From Scatosoma sp045632625 (GTDB lineage: Bacteria; Bacillota; Clostridia; Christensenellales; Borkfalkiaceae), in contig JAZQWZ010000115.1 of assembly GCA_045632625.1 (NCBI GenBank), positions 1 to 24,383 on the forward strand: DNA of 24,383 nt, given 5' to 3'. The position numbers and the translations under genes are program-made. Shown here one piece after another: positions 24,276 through 24,383 of the stretch; the first letter of the stretch is position 1, and the number at the start of each line of letters is the position of its first letter. The notes below the pieces were generated by a model. The model searched no databases. It saw only the letters and a program-made list of their open reading frames with translations, and was not told the DNA's origin.

Positions 24276-24383
24276 TTATTCGCAAAAACCGAACGTATAA
24301 ATCGCTTCGGCTATGGCGCCTTCTTCGTTGGTAGATTGTAAAACGGTTGCAGATTGTTTTAATTCTTTCGCCGCATTTTGAAC
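24276..24383 (-). CDS. C-terminal 35 codons of an unrecognised protein, cut by window edge
   Basis: An open frame enters from the right edge and ends at the TAA at 24278-24276, 21 bases before the U32 start. The visible residues begin VQNAAKELKQSATVLQ and end IYTFGFCE. The helical, Gln/Lys-rich look suggests a coiled end. ZapA or another gene often found upstream of U32 is possible by position, but I do not recognise the sequence. Confidence 0.6.
   Translation of the reverse strand, partial: VQNAAKELKQSATVLQSTNEEGAIAEAIYTFGFCE

Noticed and set aside
1..24383. Defence island, prophage, insertion sequence or CRISPR
   Set aside because: No transposase, integrase, spaced repeats or effector genes were seen; all genes belong to housekeeping or storage functions.

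Overview
The window looks like chromosomal DNA from an anaerobic, low-to-moderate-GC member of the Bacillota (class Clostridia). The reasons are a Spo0A-type regulator, a paired GlgC/GlgD ADP-glucose pyrophosphorylase, a YkpA-type ABC-F protein, MutS2, a YlxY-like deacetylase next to an M16 peptidase, strong GGAGG ribosome-binding sites and sigma-A promoters with 17-base spacers. Every protein gene lies on the minus strand. The only plus-strand gene is a tRNA-Leu. I see no prophage, insertion sequence, CRISPR array or genomic island, so this is mainly housekeeping DNA. The genus cannot be told from it.

Layout from right to left, which is the direction of transcription. (1) 24383-14893: the end of an unrecognised gene, then a tightly packed run of U32 peptidase, mutS2, YlxY-like deacetylase, M16 zinc peptidase, hypoxanthine/uracil-DNA glycosylase-like protein and tex. 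(2) 14884-12874: acpP with its own promoter and terminator, then an ABC-F ATPase with its own promoter. (3) 12775-11860: a spo0A-like gene with promoter and candidate 0A boxes, ending at a bidirectional terminator. (4) 11858-11693: tRNA-Leu(CAA) on the plus strand, with promoter and terminator. (5) 11622-8230: polA then coaE, with a 24-base direct repeat on both sides of coaE. (6) 8197-1: a regulatory stretch (inverted repeat, phased A-tracts, promoter) followed by the glycogen operon glgB-glgC-glgD-glgA-glgP, with glgP cut by the window edge.

The glycogen genes form one pathway. GlgC/GlgD makes ADP-glucose, GlgA polymerises it, GlgB adds branches, and GlgP releases glucose-1-phosphate from the polymer.

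The main oddities are in otherwise ordinary genes. The Spo0A protein has Ser at position 56, where the phosphorylated Asp should be, and its acidic pocket is also changed, while its DNA-binding domain is intact. GlgA has an N-terminal Lys/Thr/Ala-rich tail of about 60 residues. Key motifs are degraded in the deacetylase, in the MutS2 Smr domain and in one ATP site of the ABC-F protein. Two promoter regions carry helically phased A-tracts. I found no clearly new multi-gene system. The best candidate for new biology is the phosphorylation-blind Spo0A with its apparent self-binding sites.
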